Part shown: in pieces, positions 25,796 through 37,917 of the stretch | Numbering within the stretch: position 1 is the stretch's first letter | Layout of the letters: each line of letters begins with the position of its first letter | Source of the DNA: Eulemur rufifrons | Lineage: Eukaryota > Chordata > Mammalia > Primates > Lemuridae | Direction: 5' to 3' | NCBI RefSeq assembly: GCF_041146395.1 | Contig: NC_091010.1 | Coordinates: 52,162,001-52,226,000 of the forward strand | Length of the DNA stretch: 64,000 bases | Notes under the pieces: generated by a model | Told to the model about the DNA's origin: nothing | The model's input: only the letters and a program-made list of their open reading frames with translations | Database searches by the model: none | Made by a program: the position numbers and the translations under genes

Positions 25796-26514
25796 TCTTA
25801 TGTGGCTTATTAGTACATATAATACTCAGATTAGATTTATTAAAGTGCAAGCATTCTCCTCTCTTCCCTTCATCCACTTGTCTACAAGAAATCTTTTGGA
25901 ATGCAGAATCAGGTGAGTGCATAGAGACCTGACCAGAGATTGGAATCAAATAGCAATTTAAATTGATTTACACAATAAAGAACCCAGGGAGGTGGGTGCA
26001 GGTAGGAACTGAGAATAAAGAAAAAGCTAGGAAGGGTACAGGTTTGACTGAGAAACTCCAAAGCAATTGTGAAGAGAAAATTGGGACGTGTACAAGGTGC
26101 TTTTGAGAATCGTTGCTGGAGTTATGAATGGCATCCCCAATAATGTTTGGTGAAAAATGCGAGTAAGGGTTAGAATTTCTTTTTTTTTTAAATTACTAGT
26201 TGATGACTAGACTGCTTCCTTGAAAGTTACAGATTTCAGATACTGTCTTGTGATTCAGTAGCTATTCAGACTGTGTTTGTTTAATGAGTGAATAAATAAA
26301 CCAATGAGTCAATAAACAGATGCTTTATTTTTCATGGGTTGAAAGTCATTCCATGCCTTCAAAGTATGGATTTTGTGTCAGTTACTTTTCTCAATCCTCC
26401 TTGATCCTTCTCTATTCCTTCCAAGGGCCATGGCTGTGTTCTGCACAGGTGGGGAGAGAGGAAGGTATCACAGAGAAAAAGAAAACAAGACTAGCAATGA
26501 GGTGTAGGAAAGCA

Positions 26515-26655
26515 GTATGAGTCTTTGCTCTGTTGCTAACTTGTTATGTGTCCACGAGAAAACAGCTGAACTTCGGTCAAAGGAGTTGCTTGGCCAAGTC
26601 GATGGTCTATCATGATACTCAGTACATAATCAGCACTCAAGAAATACTTAAAGAA
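26515..26655 (+). mobile_element. MIR-like fragment
   Basis: 'gagtctttgctctgttgctaacttgttatgtgtcc' and 'catgatactcagtacataatcagcactcaagaaata' are MIR-like at both ends; the middle is degraded. Confidence 0.45.
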
Positions 26656-26659
26656 TTAT

Positions 26660-28640
26660 TTCTAATTTCCCTTGTGCCCTAGAATTCTGTGAGTCTATGA
26701 CTCAAGCAAAGCAGTTTGGGTTGACGTGATTCTTAATATAGCCATCCCCTGAGCTCTGAAAATTTGGACTCACACTGAGTTACTTTCTGCCTCTGCTTCC
26801 TAGGCGTGTACGGCAGTCCCATTTGTAATGCCTCTGAAATTATGCAGAGTGGGCCATTGTAATATGCTTACTAAACCATCCTGACATTGCTTTTGTTTTG
26901 TTCCTAGAAACTGCCTACCACACATTCTACCAAAAACAGCACATCTGCATATACACAAAGTACACAAACCTGCTGGTTCACCAAAAAGTTTTACCTGCAG
27001 AAGAGTTCAAGGTGAGTTAGTTACATGTTCACTGGCTTTATCTGTTATCCCCTAAACCTATGCAGAGCCAAGACCCAAGTCAGTGTTGATAACAAAGGAA
27101 GAATAGTGTGAAGAATGTGGAGGGAAAGAAAGTACAGACAAAATCTATTTGAGGCCGATAAAAAATGGGCAGTTACTTTTATTTACGTGGCCCCTTCTTC
27201 ATGTCACTTTCTGAGGGGCTGTCCAAGAAGCTCTGAAATTACCAGATAATCCATCCCCAGAGGGTTTGGAGGAAGTAGAATCAATGGTGTCCCAGAACCA
27301 ATGTAAGCAAGGATGAAGAGTATACTAGAAGTCACCAGCTCACTTCTTCAGTCTGGGAGAAGTTGGGATTCTTTAAGATGTGGGTCTGTATGCCTGGGAT
27401 TAGCTCTGGAAACATTTTTTTTTTTTTTTTTTTTTTTTACTAAATCCCAGCTATTGTCTTGTCTCTACTACATGACTCAGAATTGGAGACTTGGCTTTTG
27501 TCTCAGTTTTTTCCCTGAAATGCCAGATCCCTGCTATACCCTGACAATGGCCCACTTGAGTCCAGCTGCCCTGATTGGTTCCTGCCATCTCCTGTCCTAC
27601 ATAGCCAGCCCTTGCCTGCCTTCCCATCCCAGGTTCCTTGTTCATAGTCAACTGATACTGATTATTGTGGACACCCAGGGACTACCTGGATTATGGCCAC
27701 CAGCCTGAACTTCTAGTACAATCCCTGACTGTAATCTTAAGGCGACATGTTCTGCCTATGGGGTTGGGCCTGGCATAAACCAAGTTTTTTATACCTCTTT
27801 GGACACTACATTAAATACAAGAAGCAATCACTCAGCCGGGGCAGTCCTGCCTCACCAGTCCTTTCCTGTCTTGCTTTATTCTTCCTTCCCACTTGAATCT
27901 CTAAATGCCTCTTAACTCAGGAGGACACCCAAACCAGCTCTTTGCTACTTGCAACAATACTGCGGGTTCTCATCAGTTAAAAAACAAAACAAAACAAAAA
28001 TCAAAAAAACCAGAACAAAATCAACCAAACAAAAAGGATTGGTCAAATAGGTTCAGATATAATACAGCCACAAGGCTTCATTCTGTATTATAAGAAATTT
28101 TCCACTCATGGGACCAAAGTGGAGAAGGAAGGTCTTGCCCTGTAATAAGGCCACTGAAGAGAAACTTCATGCATGAGCGTGAGAATTATGCTCAAGGATC
28201 CACTCTCTAATAGGTTAAGCCATGTCTCCCCATATGGCTTATCTGCAGCTCTCTGGGTGCTGTATGAGCTGCTGGGTTTCAGTTTAGTCAGTGTTGGTAT
28301 TTAAAAAGCACTTCCCCTATATCCACTTGTTTACTGAAGTTGGTAGCAAATACCAGTTCTTTCCTTTGAGAGAGCTTAGAGGGCCAGCCTCCCCTGTGTA
28401 CCATGTCAAAAAAGGTCAAAAAGAGTAAGTTTCTATTTCTGTAAGGGCTGAGATAGGATTTGATGTATGATTTCAGAAGAATGATAACTCTTTTCCTCGT
28501 GGAAAGTATTTCCACAACCATATTTAGAGCAGAGATCTGCGTGAACATGCAATCCTCTTGTTTTGAACCATCTCTTATTTGTGGCTCACCTGTAGGAGGA
28601 ATGGAAAGCAGGGTGGGTAGAATGGAAAGAGGAGTTGGCA
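26660..28640. other. Intergenic sequence, nothing recognised
   Basis: T24 run at 27416-27439. No gene or nameable repeat; the 131-codon frame at 27313-27708 spans this run and is not coding. Confidence 0.4.
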
Positions 28641-28644
28641 TATC

Positions 28645-28750
28645 TGTTAGGAATTCTGGTTTGAAATTCTGACTTTACTGTTCTACTGGCTATGTGACCT
28701 TGGTCAAGTGAGGTATACTTCCCAGACTGATGTTTCCACATTATTTGCAG
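28645..28750 (+). mobile_element. MIR fragment
   Basis: 'tctggtttgaaattctgactttactgttctactggctatgtgaccttggtcaagtg' is the MIR 5' core. Confidence 0.6.
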
Positions 28751-29081
28751 GTTTTAAATCATTCATTCCTTATAACATAACAAGTGTACCACACACCACC
28801 ATCTTTACATTCTTTTGTTCCAACACTTTTTGGACTATGCTTGCATAAATTCAAGAGACTAAAAAGAAGAAATAATATTTACAGCACATTTGTAAATAAA
28901 TCTAGAAATTAGAAATGAGGCAACAGACAGACCAAATAACTTTCTGATTTTGTCTAACATATTAAAAACAAACCAACAGAATCTGCCCTTCTATATGTCT
29001 TAGGAACAGAAATTTTTTATGGGAAAATTCCATCTCATGTTAATTATTTCCCCTGTGCTTGCTAGTTTAGTACTTTGCCCA

Positions 29082-29107
29082 GAGAGAGAGAGAGTGAGAG
29101 AGAGAGT
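29082..29107. repeat. (GA)n microsatellite
   Basis: Two GA runs broken by one GT. Confidence 0.9.
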
Positions 29108-30299
29108 ATTTTACTAACTTACATCTACCCTTCCTCTCTGGATGCCAAAAGATTTGATTCCATAAATCTCCAGTGACATCTATTAAATCCCAACCAAGAA
29201 AGAAGTTCTGCAGAGCAAGAAGGAAGAACTGAATCTTTTCTGGGCATTCTTCCAGACAGAAACTTGGCCAGGCATGCCACTGAAGACAACTGTGTCTGCC
29301 TTGCTTTTGAGTTATCTGAAATGCAGCTCACGGAAGAATTTGGGAAGCTGTCCACATTGTATCGAGCAGCTATCTCCCACTTAATCCAGCACACGAGTGG
29401 GCTTTGATATGGAACAGACCCAGGGGGGTTTCCAAGCTTCCTAAGCTCTAGGCCCATCTAGTTTTTCAGTCTCCTTGATCCTTTGAGTCAGTCCAACCCA
29501 TTAATTTACCATGTACCAGAAAGATGAGTTCAACATATTATTTATCTTTTAGGAAGATACGCAACACAGAAAGAAAAGTGTTTTGGTATCATACAGAGCC
29601 ACTACTCCATATTCATGAGCGAGTCATTTCAATTCTCTGAGCTCCCCTTTCACCAAATGCAAAAGGGGAAACCCATCCCCATTTTAGTAGCTTGTGTGGT
29701 TTCAACAAGGTAATACATAATGTTAAAAAATGGTAGCTGCTTTACTATTTTTATTATCATTGGTATATCTTCCATTCACACTTCCCTCATTCTATACTTT
29801 TGCTTCATTCACATCTTTTATTTTCATGTAACTGTAAACTTTTAGTATCGGAATTAAAATCTTGGTAGCCTTTGGCCCTTTGGATTTAGTGGCCACATAT
29901 GCTCACACCAGTGTTTGGACCTAGACTTTCCACTATGGATTTGTTTTGCTCACATCTCTGCTGTATCAGCATCGCTCTGTGCCCTGGTCTTTGCCAACGA
30001 GACCCTCCTGTCCCCGCTTGTCTAGGCCAGTCCCTGTCTGTGTGTGTGCGTGCATGTGTGTATGAGGTATATCTTGGTGTTAGTACTAAATTAAGGTTGG
30101 CATCCTTTTCTTGTGGCCAAAGATAGTAAGAAAAGCGAGCAACTGCTGGTAGCTCAGTTAATAAGGTTACTACACAGGTTATAGCAGAGAGTGTCTTTCA
30201 GCAGCTTCCACATCTTCTCCCTAGAAATAACTCTTCTATCTACACCTCGCTGTACATTTTCTATATACCCTATAGAACTGTCCGTATATATTTTCTGTA

Positions 30300-30600
30300 C
30301 AAATTATCATACTATGTAAAGTCTTAAATTCTACTTTCTCTTAACACATGAGAAATTTCTCATGCCCTTATTCTTTAGAAAAATAATTTTAATGGAACCA
30401 TTCTATTTTATTACACATATATATATTATGATACTACTTAGTTCACACCTATTGTTTACTGAATCCTTTTTCTGTATCTACAAGCTGTTACTAATATATT
30501 TATATAAGCAGGAAGATTTTATGAAGATAAATATATATGCTTATATTGAAATATATTACTTAGTATTATTTATAAAGTTTTTTACTATTATCAAGATAAA
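30300..30600 (-). mobile_element. Probable ancient LINE, antisense
   Basis: 'ataattttaatggaaccattctattttattacacatatatatattatgatactacttag' resembles a reversed old L1 3' region. Very AT-rich and degraded, so weak. Confidence 0.35.
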
Positions 30601-31142
30601 CTTATCTTTCCACATTTCAAAACTTTCTTTACCTGTTTTATTTTTCATCAAATACCTTATAAATATCTTTTTCATACCATTTTTGCCTTTAACAAGTAGT
30701 TCTGACAATTTAACATTCTTTGGGCCAAAGTCATGTTTCTAAATATTATTTGCTGGGGTAGGTGCAAACTGGATGATGCTCTAAGGTCTATAGGACTGGA
30801 TAGGGCTCCTAGTCCCTGGACCAAAGGCCTCGGGCTGAGATAACGACTATAATGAAGACTGGTTCTATTTTCTCATGTTTTCCCTCTGCTGTCGAGTAAG
30901 ACTTCTTCCTTCTACCAGTACATACAGATTACTTTGAAACTACCACCTGAATTACAGTCAGTTCTGCCTTCAAACTTCTTTTGAAAATGTAAATTTGTTT
31001 TTAAGGTGATCGATATATTAGGAAAGAATTCGAGGATAATTCAATGTTGTGCTTGCTTAGGCATGATTCCGTCGATGAGAAACACTAGATGAATGCAGAA
31101 AACCACACTCACCTGAAACCAGCTGTGTAAAAACACTCAGAA

Positions 31143-31170
31143 CACACACACACATACACACACGCACACG
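31143..31170. repeat. (CA)n microsatellite, impure
   Basis: CA units broken by TA and GC. Confidence 0.9.
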
Positions 31171-31839
31171 CCAAACGTCTACCGGCTACCCCCACTCTCC
31201 TCGCGTGTTGCGAGCCACACCGTCTACATCCAGTGTTACAGATCTCTGATTTCAGATAACTCTTCTGCCACTTCATAAGAACTCACAGGCTGCAAGCATT
31301 GCAACGCCCACTCTCATAAGCAATCTTTATTTTCAAGATAAGTGTTTTATTTGTATGTTTCTTAACCATTTAATGTGTGTAAAACTATGCTGCCATTTTT
31401 ATTAAGTTTGTATCTTTTTTTATTGTGTCCAGAGACACATTACACTGAAACTTCACAATTTCTGTCTGTTGTGCCCCAGGCCATATTTTTTCCTAAGTTT
31501 TACAGGCTTTATTATGCCATTTGGCACAGTACAGTGATTTTTTGAAACCCACGTCACATAATAGTACAACTAACTATATATATGATCTCTGGGGCAAACC
31601 CTGTGAATGTACAATGTAAGAGCTATTTTCCCTTAAACAAAGAAGCAAGTCTAATTATAGGTTCAAAATTGTTTGTTTTCTGGGTAAAGTTGTTCTAAAG
31701 TTGACTTTGAACACATTGAGACAATACATGTGTCTCTAAATGGCTGGTTCCTTTTCAGCCTTCAGATCCTAGAGAAGTTTATCCTCAGCATCTAGACTTT
31801 TCTTTTTTTCTTCTGGGGACCAACTCCCCCCTCTCCCAG

Positions 31840-32090
31840 TCCCACACCAGATCACTCTGCCACCTATCCTGGTTTATTTAATTTTTACATTTCAGTATTT
31901 TGAAATGTATTATATATACATGATAGCATTGTCTATGTTACATTAAATTATATTATTTGTTCCTTGTTCCTATTAGATTATATACTTCATAAAGGGAGAC
32001 ATTTTAACTGCCTTGTTTACAACTGTATTCCCACCACATAAAGCAGTGTCTACCACATATGGATCAATAAATATCTGTATTCTGTAAATC
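31840..32090 (+). mobile_element. L2 LINE 3' end
   Basis: 'agattatatacttcataaagggagacattttaactgccttgtttacaactgtattcccaccacataaagcagtgtctaccacatatgg...caataaatatctg' is a clear L2 ending. Confidence 0.75.
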
Positions 32091-32839
32091 ACAGATCCCT
32101 TTTCCTGTGTTTAACATGAAAACTTTATAACAGCCAGTCCCTTGTATACGTCCATCTGGAATTATTTTGGGATTCCCCTACTATGCAAGCAGCAGCCTAA
32201 CATGCATTTTCAAAATGCTATGAACTCCTTGGGAAATAGATAAACAAATTTTATAATGATTCAGAAACCAAACTTAAGCCTTTGGTTTTTTTGCTACTTT
32301 CTAGCCAGTTTTTTTTTTTTTTCCCCTAAACTGCAATTATTTCACTTAAATTAAGGTCTAAGAATAGCTTCTGGAATATAGCAGCGTGAGTGGTAACAGA
32401 GCAGAAGGGCAGGGATGTGTTGATTCTTGACAAACAACAGTTGAACATGTAATTAGAGGTGCTGGTTGGGTTAGGCAAGTCAGACCCACGAAGTCACCTC
32501 AGAGATCATTGCTACATAAAATGGACTTGCTCACAATACTAAACTGAAAATCAGGGATTGAGTTCCATCAAACATTTATCTAGTGCCCCCTAATGGCTGA
32601 AGGAATGAAATGACAAGATAAAAATAAAGATTCTCCCCAGAATTCCATCAGAAAGACATAAAGTGCCACAGATAAACATAACTTCTAAATATGTGTTGTT
32701 TAAAGGGACACATGTGGGGGAGAAAAGTCACAGAGAAAGAGGCAGCTGCCATTTAATAAGCGCCTTTGGGTCGGGGGAGATCGGCTGGATTTGATGCGGG
32801 CTGACCCTGGAAGGGGTGCTGTGCCAGTCACCTGCCTGT

Positions 32840-33310
32840 GCTCTTTCAAATCCATTCTCCACCCCTCCCCTGCTCTACTTTGTATTTCAGTAAGTGACAT
32901 TTCCCACGCTCCACTGCCCGCTGTCTTGTGGAGGGGTTTGGGCAGTGGGAGGCAAGGGCAGGAGATGAGAGGACCAAAGCCAGGAAAAGCCACTTCTCCA
33001 TGTCTCGTCTGCTTGGGCAGCATCAACCACAATAGTGGTGTCTCCTCCATCCAGCTCCTGCCAGACACGTCCTCTGTGACTGCAGCTTCTCCTGGTGGTC
33101 CTGGATCCAAGCCGCTAGTAACACCTGTGTCCCTCCAGCCCAGGGAAGTCAGAGGCTTCCCGTGAGTCTGATCTTAGGGTTGCCTCACCTGCTCCTACTT
33201 GGCATGTTGCTCTTCCATTACTCACGCAATAAATTCCTTATATTACATCTCGTCTGTTTGAAATATCTTAGGATGCTTCTGTTTGCCTGACTGAACCCTG
33301 AGTGACACGG
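32840..33310. repeat. Possible old interspersed repeat
   Basis: The end 'ttactcacgcaataaattccttatattacatctcgtctgtttgaaat...cctgactgaaccctgagtgacacgg' resembles a high-copy mammalian repeat ending in 'gaccctgactgata'. Class not certain. Opposite-strand open frames here (136 and 124 codons) overlap each other and are not genes. Confidence 0.4.
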
Positions 33311-33714
33311 GAGATGAACTGCCCCAGATGGGGGAGAGCTATATGGGTTCTGGCCTGGAAAGAGATGAAGTCTTGAAGGATTTAGCCTGTGAGAAAGGAA
33401 AGATTCAAAACAACCTAGAAACAACTGAAATTCACATGCATGCTGAGACTGTGCTAATGAGTCCACACCGTTCTGAGTCTGGCTGGTCTTCAGGAGGGAT
33501 AAGGAGGGTTTTGCGCCTGCAGAAATCAAGCACTAAACAATGCCCAAGGAGGGATGCCGTTTATGTAGGCAAGCCACACGGCTGAAAAGATTTGAATCTA
33601 GCCTGCCTCTTCATTTCCAGCTAACTTCAAACAAGTATTTGGGACTTTGGGAATGACTCACCCACTCAGAACACCAGAGCTGAAAGGATCTTCTTCCTCC
33701 TAGAAGTACAACCG

Positions 33715-33830
33715 CGGAAGACACTAACGCTTTTGTGTGTTAGGGTGATTTGCCCAAGGCCTCACAGCTGGCGCAGCCAGAAGGAGAAATCCCCTCTCCT
33801 GATTCCAGGTCCAAAGCTGTTTTCACTCTA
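33715..33830 (+). mobile_element. MIR 3' fragment
   Basis: 'ggtgatttgcccaaggcctcacagctggcgcagccag' and 'ctgattccaggtccaaagctg' follow MIR order. Confidence 0.55.
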
Positions 33831-34016
33831 TCATCCGAGCCTCTACCACTCCCCAAGATTAAGTTCATTACATGCAGCTTTGGTCTTTTGGTAACCACAA
33901 GGTTCTGAAAAAATCTGAATGAGTGTGTTCCCCATTAAAAATATCTAATTTGGGACTAGTAATAATGAAGTAATGAACATGTTACTCATTCCAAAATAAC
34001 CAGTTTGGAGTGATTT

Positions 34017-34303
34017 CTTTTCTTTCTTTTTTCTTTTTTAGAGATAGGGTTTCTCTCACCCCAGCTGGAGTTCAGTGGTGCATTCATGGCTCACTGCAAC
34101 TCCAAACTCCTAGGTTCAAGTGATACTCTTGCCTCGGCCTCCTGAGTCGCTGGGACTACAGATGCGTGCCTCCACACTAGCTAATTTTTAATTTAATTTA
34201 ATTTATTTTATTTTTTTGTAGAGATGGGGTTTTGCTATGTTGCCCAGGCAAGTCTCAAACTCCTGGCCTCAAGTGATCCTCCCAAAGTGCTGGAATTATA
34301 GCC
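34017..34303 (-). mobile_element. Alu (AluJ-like), antisense, with target duplication
   Basis: Reverse Alu: T/C-rich tail, 'agagatagggtttctctcaccccagctgg', 'catggctcactgcaactccaaactcctaggttcaag', 'gtcgctgggactacag', 'gtagagatggggttttgctatgttgcccagg'. Flanked by 'tggagtgattt' at 34006-34016 and 34304-34314. Confidence 0.92.
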
Positions 34304-34552
34304 TGGAGTGATTTTTAAATAAAATAAAGTAACAGACATTGTACAGTTAATTGAAATGCTGGTAGTATTTGGGTCGTAGACTATATTCTACTTAGTTAAC
34401 AAACAAAAACCTCGAGCCTGTGGCGTTTACTATGGTCTCATGCAATTGCCTCTACTAAATCCTGTGGCTGCATCACTTCTGTATCTAGACTGAAAACTAA
34501 GGGTTTGGGATAAAGAAACAGCTTGAGGCAAAGACTTTAGAGACATTATCTG

Positions 34553-34558
34553 TTTAAT
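34553..34558 (-). terminator. SORCS1: Candidate distal poly(A) signal ATTAAA
   Basis: On the minus strand the context is TATTTATTAAACAGATAATG. A cleavage site would fall some 10-30 bases lower. Chosen over the nearer AATAAA copies only because the AT-rich sequence above it looks like UTR; transcript ends would decide. Confidence 0.35.
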
Positions 34559-35148
34559 AAATATGATTGTAAAAGCAATAAACAATAGCAATTATACATT
34601 ACACTACATAGTATTTAACAAAAAATACATCAAAAAAGTCATTTTAAAATTAGAAGTAGTTCCAATACTATAAGAAAACTTTCATTTTTTTTTTTTTAAA
34701 TTGGCTTCCTATAAAAATAAGTTGGCAAATGAGGGATTTCAATGCTCAGTTGGAATCCTGGAAAACACAGAACAGCTGCCAAGCACCCCATTGCTCTCAA
34801 AGTTGCTGTTTGGAACTTCTGAAGAAAAGCAAAGCAAACCTCTGCATTTTGGACAGTGAATCCAATTAAAAATAAGGCAAGGGAGAAAATGTCGGTTGGG
34901 TAGTTCAGGGTAGAACACGCACAGCTTGCCTTCTGGGATTTTGGAAAATGTTGCCATATTAGATTTTTAGCTTGCCCTGAATCTTACCTTCCACATACAT
35001 CCCTCCCCACACACTCCTCTGACCTTAAGCCCACCAAACTCCTTGTGTTTGCACCTGCTATCAGCGAGTAGGTAGGCACTTGGGTCCCTCCCATTTGTAG
35101 GCTCTCATTACTGCCTTCCCTTTGGGATTTAGCTAGAATGGCCAGGTA

Positions 35149-35364
35149 CAGTGGTTCTCAAACTTTAGCATGCATCACAGTCACCTGGAGGGCTTGTTAA
35201 AATGGTTTGCTGGGCCCACTATCCCCTAGCAATAGAGAACACACTACGCATCCTCTAAGTTTCTATTCGGTAGGTATGGGGTATGGATCCAGAATCTACA
35301 TTTCTAACAAGCCCCAGGTGATGCTGATACTGCTGGTCTGGGTACCACACTTTGAGAACCACTG
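35149..35364. mobile_element. Complete non-autonomous hAT element in the probable 3' UTR
   Basis: Starts 'cagtggttctcaaactttagcatgcatcac' and ends 'ccacactttgagaaccactg', a perfect terminal inverted repeat pair of the MER1/MER5-type hAT-Charlie group. Flanks 'gccaggta' and 'gccaaggt' are an imperfect 8-base duplication. Confidence 0.85.
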
Positions 35365-35579
35365 GCCAAGGTCATAAGAACAACGAGGTTCCCTCTGAGC
35401 AGTACCTTCTTGCCTCATTTATCTTCTACACGTGGGAGGGAGCTTTGAGGAGAGGCACATGAGGACACTAAAGATGCTGAATCTATAGCTGGCCATCTTC
35501 GATCACTTTCCAAAATGCCAGGCATCTCCTGTCCACCTCTATTTTTAATTAGGATTTGCAGCCCATTCTTCCCTGTGTC

Positions 35580-35655
35580 TTTTCCTTCATTTATTTCTTC
35601 AACAAATAATCTTCATATTACTACTCTAGGCAAGGCACTGTGCTAGATTAAGAGT
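35580..35655 (+). mobile_element. MIR or L2 fragment
   Basis: 'ttcatttatttcttcaacaaataatcttcatattactactctaggcaaggcactgtgctag'. Confidence 0.5.
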
Positions 35656-36492
35656 GTTATTCCTTTTTTTTTTCATAATTTTCTAATTAAAATGAAGTGA
35701 AATGCAACTCCGAGGACTCCCTGTGCCGGTTTGAGCGAGCCTCTTTTGGTTTTCAAAGACTTTGTCTTCCAGATTAAATCTAGGAGGCTCCAACTGAAGA
35801 GGATCAATGAGGATGTTTCCTGTGAGATAGGAAGCCTGGCAGGTTGGGGATCAATTGAGTTCTACAAGTAGGTGGCTGCCTCAGGCACAATCCATTTCCC
35901 AGATTCACGTGGCGCATCCTCAACCATAAAAATTCCTGCTTGATTAACTCCTGACAGCAACTTTGCTCGTCTTTCTTTGCCTGAGCTATGTAAGGGAGGA
36001 GTCATCAGGATCTTTAGGACACCTCCGTTACCACCAGGGCCCTGTTATACCCTGTTGTTGGCTTGTGGGCTTGTGGGCACAGCCAAAAGGAGGCTGAGCC
36101 CTCCCAGTGGTTTTCAGAACTGCCTTCTCCTCTAATTTAGAGCGGGCTTTACCCAGTCCATAACTGATCAGGCTTCTGTTTCCTTCTTTCTATGGGCCTT
36201 TTGTCATAGCCCTGGGAAAACTGGGATTTCTCCGTACTTTGAGCCCATCTGCTTTGAGCCAATCCACTTTGCTAATCGGCAAACTTTTCCCCTTTATACT
36301 GACTTATTTTCCCTTTAATGATGCTGTGATACTCAGAGATCAGAGAGCACACATGTGAAATCACTAGGATCACTTCAAATAATCAAATTTGCATCCTAAT
36401 GTAAGCCAAGACCTCCATATGTTCTCTAAGACTTTTTGACACTTTTATACATTGATTCCATTAACCTGCTTTTCCTTCTGGTTAAAATCAGT

Positions 36493-36498
36493 TTTATT
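36493..36498 (-). terminator. SORCS1: Candidate proximal poly(A) signal AATAAA
   Basis: Minus-strand context is GTGAAATAAAACTGATT, about 1.36 kb below the exon F stop. It would give a shorter 3' UTR. A second AATAAA is at 35590-35595. No transcript evidence is available here. Confidence 0.25.
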
Positions 36499-37852
36499 TC
36501 ACAGATACGTCTATTCTGCTGTGAGAGGAAATATTGGGTAACAGCAACCATCACAGGAAGAAATTGCCCTGCAACATAGTCACACATTCAAAACATTTCT
36601 CACAAGAACCTTCTGGAATCAGACCACATGAGATTTTTTTTTTTTTTTGTCAAGGTGTGAGAACACCATTATTCATCTGTATGCTTTCTTTTCCAAAGTA
36701 CACAGCCAGGTTTGAATTGCTTTGCATATATCAACTCTTTCACACACATTATATGTTTCCAGGTGGGAAAAGGCAGGGATATTTGGAAAAGGCGGATTCT
36801 AGAGGAAGAGACAAAGGATACATGAAACTGAACCCTGCTGTGCAGGACGCAGCTCGGTCAGTGTGCACAGAAGCTGGCATGCTTGGGAGTGTACAAAACT
36901 AACAAAGGGATCAGAAACTTGTGAGTGGTGGGCGGCAGGGTTGGCAGAGGCTAGGCCAGTATTTAGGAAACATCAGGGTTAATGTCCAGAATCTAGCAAT
37001 ATATTTGGGAAGAAAAAGTGGGAGCAGCTGAAGGATAACTTGGGGATTGGAAAGAAGAGATTCAGAGACATCGATAGATCATGGCCACGCATGGATGGCA
37101 AACAGACGGGAAGGCTAAGACAATGGCTAAACTAATGGGGTTCCATTTTCTACATAAGTTGAGGCAGGAGTAGGAAGAGCTGTAAGGGGAAGCAGTCAGT
37201 CCTGGTGGGAAGAGATAAACAGGAAAAACAGGCCCATTCCTGACATACTTTGCCTCCCTGCTTCCCTTCCTTCCCTTTTCTACCTGCTTACATGGGTCTT
37301 CAACTCTCATGTCCTTGTCCCTGTGGCCACTGAGGACCAACAGAGCCACCACAGCTAACTCAGAAGGGGAAATGACCATAAGGAAAGTGGAACAGAGAAA
37401 CAGCTCAGGGTTTCAAACTCCTGTGCATGTCTTTGTGTCTTATGAAAGGAGCTGGGGTGGCTAATCCACCCATCAGCCTGGAGTGCTAAAATAGCTGTTA
37501 GATCTAGAGCCAAGAATATTTCCAAAAATACATGCAGATTTCCTTGGCCTGTATACGTTATGAATTTTCTACAAACACGACCGATCAGAAAAAAGAGAGA
37601 GAAGAAGAAAGGGGGAGGGGAGCGTTTTCCATTAAAATAGAGCACCTGTGTACACTGCCCCTCCAGACATGTTCTCAAAGTATTGTCCACATGCACAGGC
37701 TTAAAGCTAAAAACCCTTGTTGTCTGTGTCTGAAGAATTAAAAAGTCCCGATGCAGTGAGTGTTTGTTTGTTTGTTTGGATTTTGATTGTTTTTTTTTTT
37801 TTTTATTTTTTGTTGGTTTGTTTTTGTTTTTGTTTTTACTGGCGTCCTCCAT

Positions 37853-37917
37853 TCAAACATTTACATAGGTAGGGATTTCTTTTGTGCTTTGATTCTCAGC
37901 AACTATGGAAATACTTC
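37853..37917 (-). CDS. SORCS1: SORCS1 exon F, last coding exon, tail ending YVNV
   Basis: After an acceptor with a long pyrimidine tract (17 T, then CCTTTCCTTTG, ending TTTTGCCAG), 65 bases encode the end of a glycine codon, then SISIVAENQSTKEIPTYVNV and TGA at 37853-37855. It fits the phase left by exon D and gives D+F, the longest of the tails. The last four residues YVNV match the pYxNx site bound by the Grb2 SH2 domain, and the final V-N-V fits a class II PDZ ligand; both are inferences. The SorCS3 equivalent, as remembered, is related (STKEIP is shared) but ends differently. The distance to the stop of exon E is only 144 bases. Confidence 0.93.

Larger units (their letters stand above)
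34535..37852 (-). other. SORCS1: Probable SORCS1 3' untranslated region
   Basis: No canonical end can be proved. Minus-strand AATAAA occurs at about 37803 (inside an A-rich run), 36493-36498 and 35590-35595. A variant ATTAAA lies at 34553-34558, at the end of an AT-rich, repeat-free stretch (34560-34700) that looks like a distal 3' UTR. I favour the last one because I remember the SORCS1 3' UTR as roughly 3 kb. The segment contains a hAT element at 35149-35364 and an A-rich run directly after the stop. Confidence 0.45.

Noticed and set aside
25547..25813. Open frame with GLPLLPRHESNGVIIAHCNL-type residues
   Set aside because: This is the usual translation of an antisense Alu, not a gene.
30362..30742. 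126-codon plus-strand hydrophobic frame resembling a membrane protein
   Set aside because: AT-rich DNA gives Phe/Ile/Leu by composition; the segment looks like an old antisense LINE.
32700..33165. Overlapping open frames of 136 (minus) and 124 (plus) codons
   Set aside because: They overlap on opposite strands, lack domain features and lie in a GC-richer, partly repeat-like stretch.
37803..37808. Minus-strand AATAAA about 45 bases after the exon F stop
   Set aside because: It sits inside an A-rich run and would give an unusually short 3' UTR.
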